Source: Hydrogenimonas sp. (lineage in GTDB: Bacteria; Campylobacterota; Campylobacteria; Campylobacterales; Hydrogenimonadaceae). Taken from it: a stretch of DNA of 7,998 nucleotides. Within the stretch, counting starts at the first letter, position 1. Each line of letters opens with the position of its first letter. The stretch is from contig JAKIUX010000027.1 in the NCBI GenBank assembly GCA_021647345.1, positions 1-7,998 of the forward strand, written 5' to 3'. The notes below the pieces were generated by a model. The model ran no database searches. It saw only the letters and a program-made list of their open reading frames with translations, and was not told the DNA's origin. This document shows, in pieces, positions 6,393 to 7,998 of the stretch. A program made the translations under genes and the position numbers.

Positions 6393-7040
6393 ATGATTTT
6401 CGGAAAAATCGACTACCTCAACCTGCTCCCATTTCATATGTTTCTAAAGAGGCGCCTTAGAAGCTCTTCGGAGAAGAGCGCATGGCAAAGACACGGCTCC
6501 GTACCTTCAGGAATAAACCGTGCTTTCAAAAGCGGAAGAATAGATGCAGCCGTCGTCTCGAGCATAAAGAGCAGATCTCTTAGATGCACCGACATGGGCA
6601 TCATAGCCGACGGAGAGGTTAGGAGCGTTCTGCTTCTGCCCGGTTCATTCGAAAAAGATAGAGAGTCAGACACCTCCAACGCTCTTGCAAAGGTTTTGAA
6701 GCTCGAAGGAAGGGTTGTTATTGGAGACAAAGCTCTTCGTCTTCACCTCCAAGGGATTGACGCCGTAGATCTTGCCGCCGAATGGAAAAAGAGAGAGAAC
6801 CTCCCTTTCGTCTTCGCCAGACTCTGCTCGAACAGGCGTCACTTCAGACGCATCAAAAAACTTACGAAAGAGTTTCACTTAAAAAAAGAGAGAGTTCCCC
6901 GATATATCCTGAAAAGGAAAGCTGCAATTCACGGAATAACCGAGAGTGAGCTTATAGACTACCTAAATCTAATCTACTACAAGATAGGATGGAGAGAGAA
7001 AAGATCGCTAAAGAGATTTCTAAATCTTGCAAGAAGATAG
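6393..7040 (+). CDS. mqnA: Chorismate dehydratase MqnA (futalosine menaquinone pathway)
   Basis: MqnA removes water from chorismate to give 3-[(1-carboxyvinyl)oxy]benzoate, the first step of the futalosine route to menaquinone, which Campylobacterota use instead of the classical Men pathway. The protein is 215 residues, shorter than the ~270-290 of actinobacterial or Thermus MqnA but similar to the Campylobacter and Helicobacter type. Visible family segments are FGKIDYLNLLPFH (3-15), GSVPSGIN (35-42), GRIDAAVVSSIKSR (48-61), TSNALAKVL (94-102), IGDKAL (110-115) and DLAAEWKKRENLPFVFA (126-142), all matching the periplasmic-binding-protein-like fold. There is no signal peptide, consistent with a cytoplasmic enzyme. 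The C-terminus is strongly basic. The ATG at 6393 is the only start fitting the conserved N-terminus, and no ribosome-binding site precedes it. It is divergent from moaD, and 47 bp separate it from the downstream peroxidase gene. Confidence 0.9.
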   Translation: MIFGKIDYLNLLPFHMFLKRRLRSSSEKSAWQRHGSVPSGINRAFKSGRIDAAVVSSIKSRSLRCTDMGIIADGEVRSVLLLPGSFEKDRESDTSNALAKVLKLEGRVVIGDKALRLHLQGIDAVDLAAEWKKRENLPFVFARLCSNRRHFRRIKKLTKEFHLKKERVPRYILKRKAAIHGITESELIDYLNLIYYKIGWREKRSLKRFLNLARR

Positions 7041-7071
7041 CTTTTTAACGGCTAAGAGCCCGTAACTATTG

Positions 7072-7080
7072 TGCTAAAAT
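7072..7080 (+). promoter_or_regulatory. Extended -10 element upstream of the cytochrome c peroxidase
   Basis: TGC followed by TAAAAT (5 of 6 consensus) ends 7 nt before the ATG at 7088. No -35 is apparent at the right distance. If used, transcription would start at about 7087, again giving almost no leader. Alternatively the gene is read through from mqnA, 47 bp upstream. Confidence 0.38.
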
Positions 7081-7087
7081 GGAGAGT

Positions 7088-7998
7088 ATGAATATATTGA
7101 TCAGATCGATAGCGGCGCTTGTCGCCCTTACGGTTGCGGCTATCGCTACAGAACCGATAAAACCTATACCCAGAACCATAGCCTATAACCAGAAAAAGGC
7201 GGAGCTTGGCAAACTTCTCTTTATGGATCCGCAGCTTTCGTCTGACAAGAGTGTAGCGTGTGTCAGCTGCCACAGCTTCGAACACGGCGGCGCCGACCCG
7301 AGACCTGTCTCTATAGGAGTGCACGGTGCTGCAGGAAATGTCAACGCACCAACCGTATACAATAGCTACTTCAACTTTAGGCAGTTTTGGAACGGAAGGG
7401 CCAAAGACCTCAAAGAGCAAGCAAACGGTCCGCTTCACAACCCCGTCGAGATGGGCATGGTAGCAGAGGATATAGAGAGGTATTTAAAAGGGAACGGCTA
7501 CTACCGCAAAGCCTTTCTCGAAATATATAAAAGAGAGCCGACCCACGAAGATGCTCTCGACGCCATAGCGGAGTTTGAAAAGGCTCTTTTTACACCAGAT
7601 TGCAAGTTCGATCTATACCTTCGCAAAGAGGTTGACCTTAACGAGAGCGAAAAGCGTGGATATAGGCTATTTAAAACTCTTGGCTGCGCCACTTGCCATA
7701 ACGGCATAAATATAGGCGGCAACAGCTTTCAGAAGATGGGACTGATATTTCCATACCCCTGGAAAGAGGGCTATCCAGACCGTTACGACATTACAAAAAC
7801 TCCGGAAGATAAAAATGTCTACAAAGTCCCTACGCTAAGAAATATAGCACTTACCGCTCCATACTTTCACGACGGAAGCGTCCCTACACTCGAGCTTGCT
7901 CTGCAGAAGATGGCGTACCACAATCTCGGTTTCGACCTCTCGACCGAAGAGGTACGAAACTTGACCGCTTTCTTAAAGACCCTTCCCGGCAAAAAGCC
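7088..7998 (+). CDS. Periplasmic di-haem cytochrome c peroxidase (CCP/MauG family), 3' end cut off
   Basis: The frame is open from ATG 7088 to the right edge (303 full codons). Residues 1-20 (MNILIRSIAALVALTVAAIA) form a Sec signal peptide. Two c-type haem sites follow: CVSCH (58-62) and CATCH (200-204). Between them is the conserved stretch NAPTVYN (86-92), FWNGRAKDLKEQANGP (100-115) and NPVEM (118-122). W101, Q111 and E121 fit the inter-haem Trp and the active-site Gln and Glu of bacterial peroxidases, and H79 may be the distal His. VPTLRN and APYFHDGSVPTLE (257-269) are typical of the second domain; M275 is a candidate ligand for the high-potential haem. The enzyme reduces H2O2 to water with electrons from cytochrome c. 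FLKTLPGKK at the edge resembles the usual C-terminus, so only about 10-25 residues should be missing. GGAG lies 3 nt before the ATG; an in-frame ATG at 7079 would add MES but has no ribosome-binding site. Confidence 0.93.
   Translation, partial: MNILIRSIAALVALTVAAIATEPIKPIPRTIAYNQKKAELGKLLFMDPQLSSDKSVACVSCHSFEHGGADPRPVSIGVHGAAGNVNAPTVYNSYFNFRQFWNGRAKDLKEQANGPLHNPVEMGMVAEDIERYLKGNGYYRKAFLEIYKREPTHEDALDAIAEFEKALFTPDCKFDLYLRKEVDLNESEKRGYRLFKTLGCATCHNGINIGGNSFQKMGLIFPYPWKEGYPDRYDITKTPEDKNVYKVPTLRNIALTAPYFHDGSVPTLELALQKMAYHNLGFDLSTEEVRNLTAFLKTLPGKK

Noticed and set aside
7048..7063. Hairpin ACGGCT-AAG-AGCCCGT after mqnA
   Set aside because: The stem has a bulge and no T-run follows it on either strand; T residues precede it instead, so it is not a convincing terminator.
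7052..7722. Minus-strand open frames opposite the peroxidase
   Set aside because: The plus-strand frame encodes a signal peptide, two haem motifs and the conserved peroxidase segments, so the minus frames are shadows.

Overview
The window looks like a piece of a chromosome from a free-living member of the Campylobacterota (formerly Epsilonproteobacteria), perhaps a marine sulfur- or hydrogen-oxidising lineage. The evidence is a short MqnA of the campylobacterial type (futalosine menaquinone pathway), a CiaB-family protein, a MoeA with an unusual LPGFAYSS motif, and a di-haem cytochrome c peroxidase. Base composition is moderate and genes are tightly packed. I see no mobile element, CRISPR array, tRNA or rRNA. 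The genus assignment is inference only.

Layout from left to right. At the left edge is the start of a minus-strand class-V aminotransferase (1-293, truncated), followed by an AT-rich non-coding gap (294-520). Next is a minus-strand pair, rdgB (2364-2969) then the CiaB-family putative zinc peptidase (521-2371), whose start overlaps the rdgB stop by 8 nt. A YajR-like MFS transporter (3034-4362) is divergent from rdgB, across a 64-bp intergenic region where -10 boxes for both directions overlap. It converges on a minus-strand molybdenum cofactor operon, moaD-moaE-moeA (6338 down to 4453). Divergent from moaD is mqnA (6393-7040, plus strand), and after it a cytochrome c peroxidase (from 7088, running off the right edge).

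Functionally, MoaD and MoaE form molybdopterin synthase, and MoeA inserts molybdate into the product, so the three genes make one unit. MqnA commits chorismate to menaquinone, the quinone of anaerobic and microaerobic respiration in this phylum. The periplasmic peroxidase removes H2O2 with electrons from the cytochrome c pool. RdgB cleans non-canonical purine nucleotides. The right half of the window is therefore mostly respiratory cofactor and respiratory protection genes.

I found no clearly undescribed system. The points most worth following are the intact gluzincin-type motif (HEYGH ... EEFKA) in the CiaB homologue and its coupling to rdgB, a near-ideal promoter placed so that the mqnA transcript should be leaderless, a non-canonical MoeA active-site motif, and the short C-terminal ferredoxin-like domain on the transporter.
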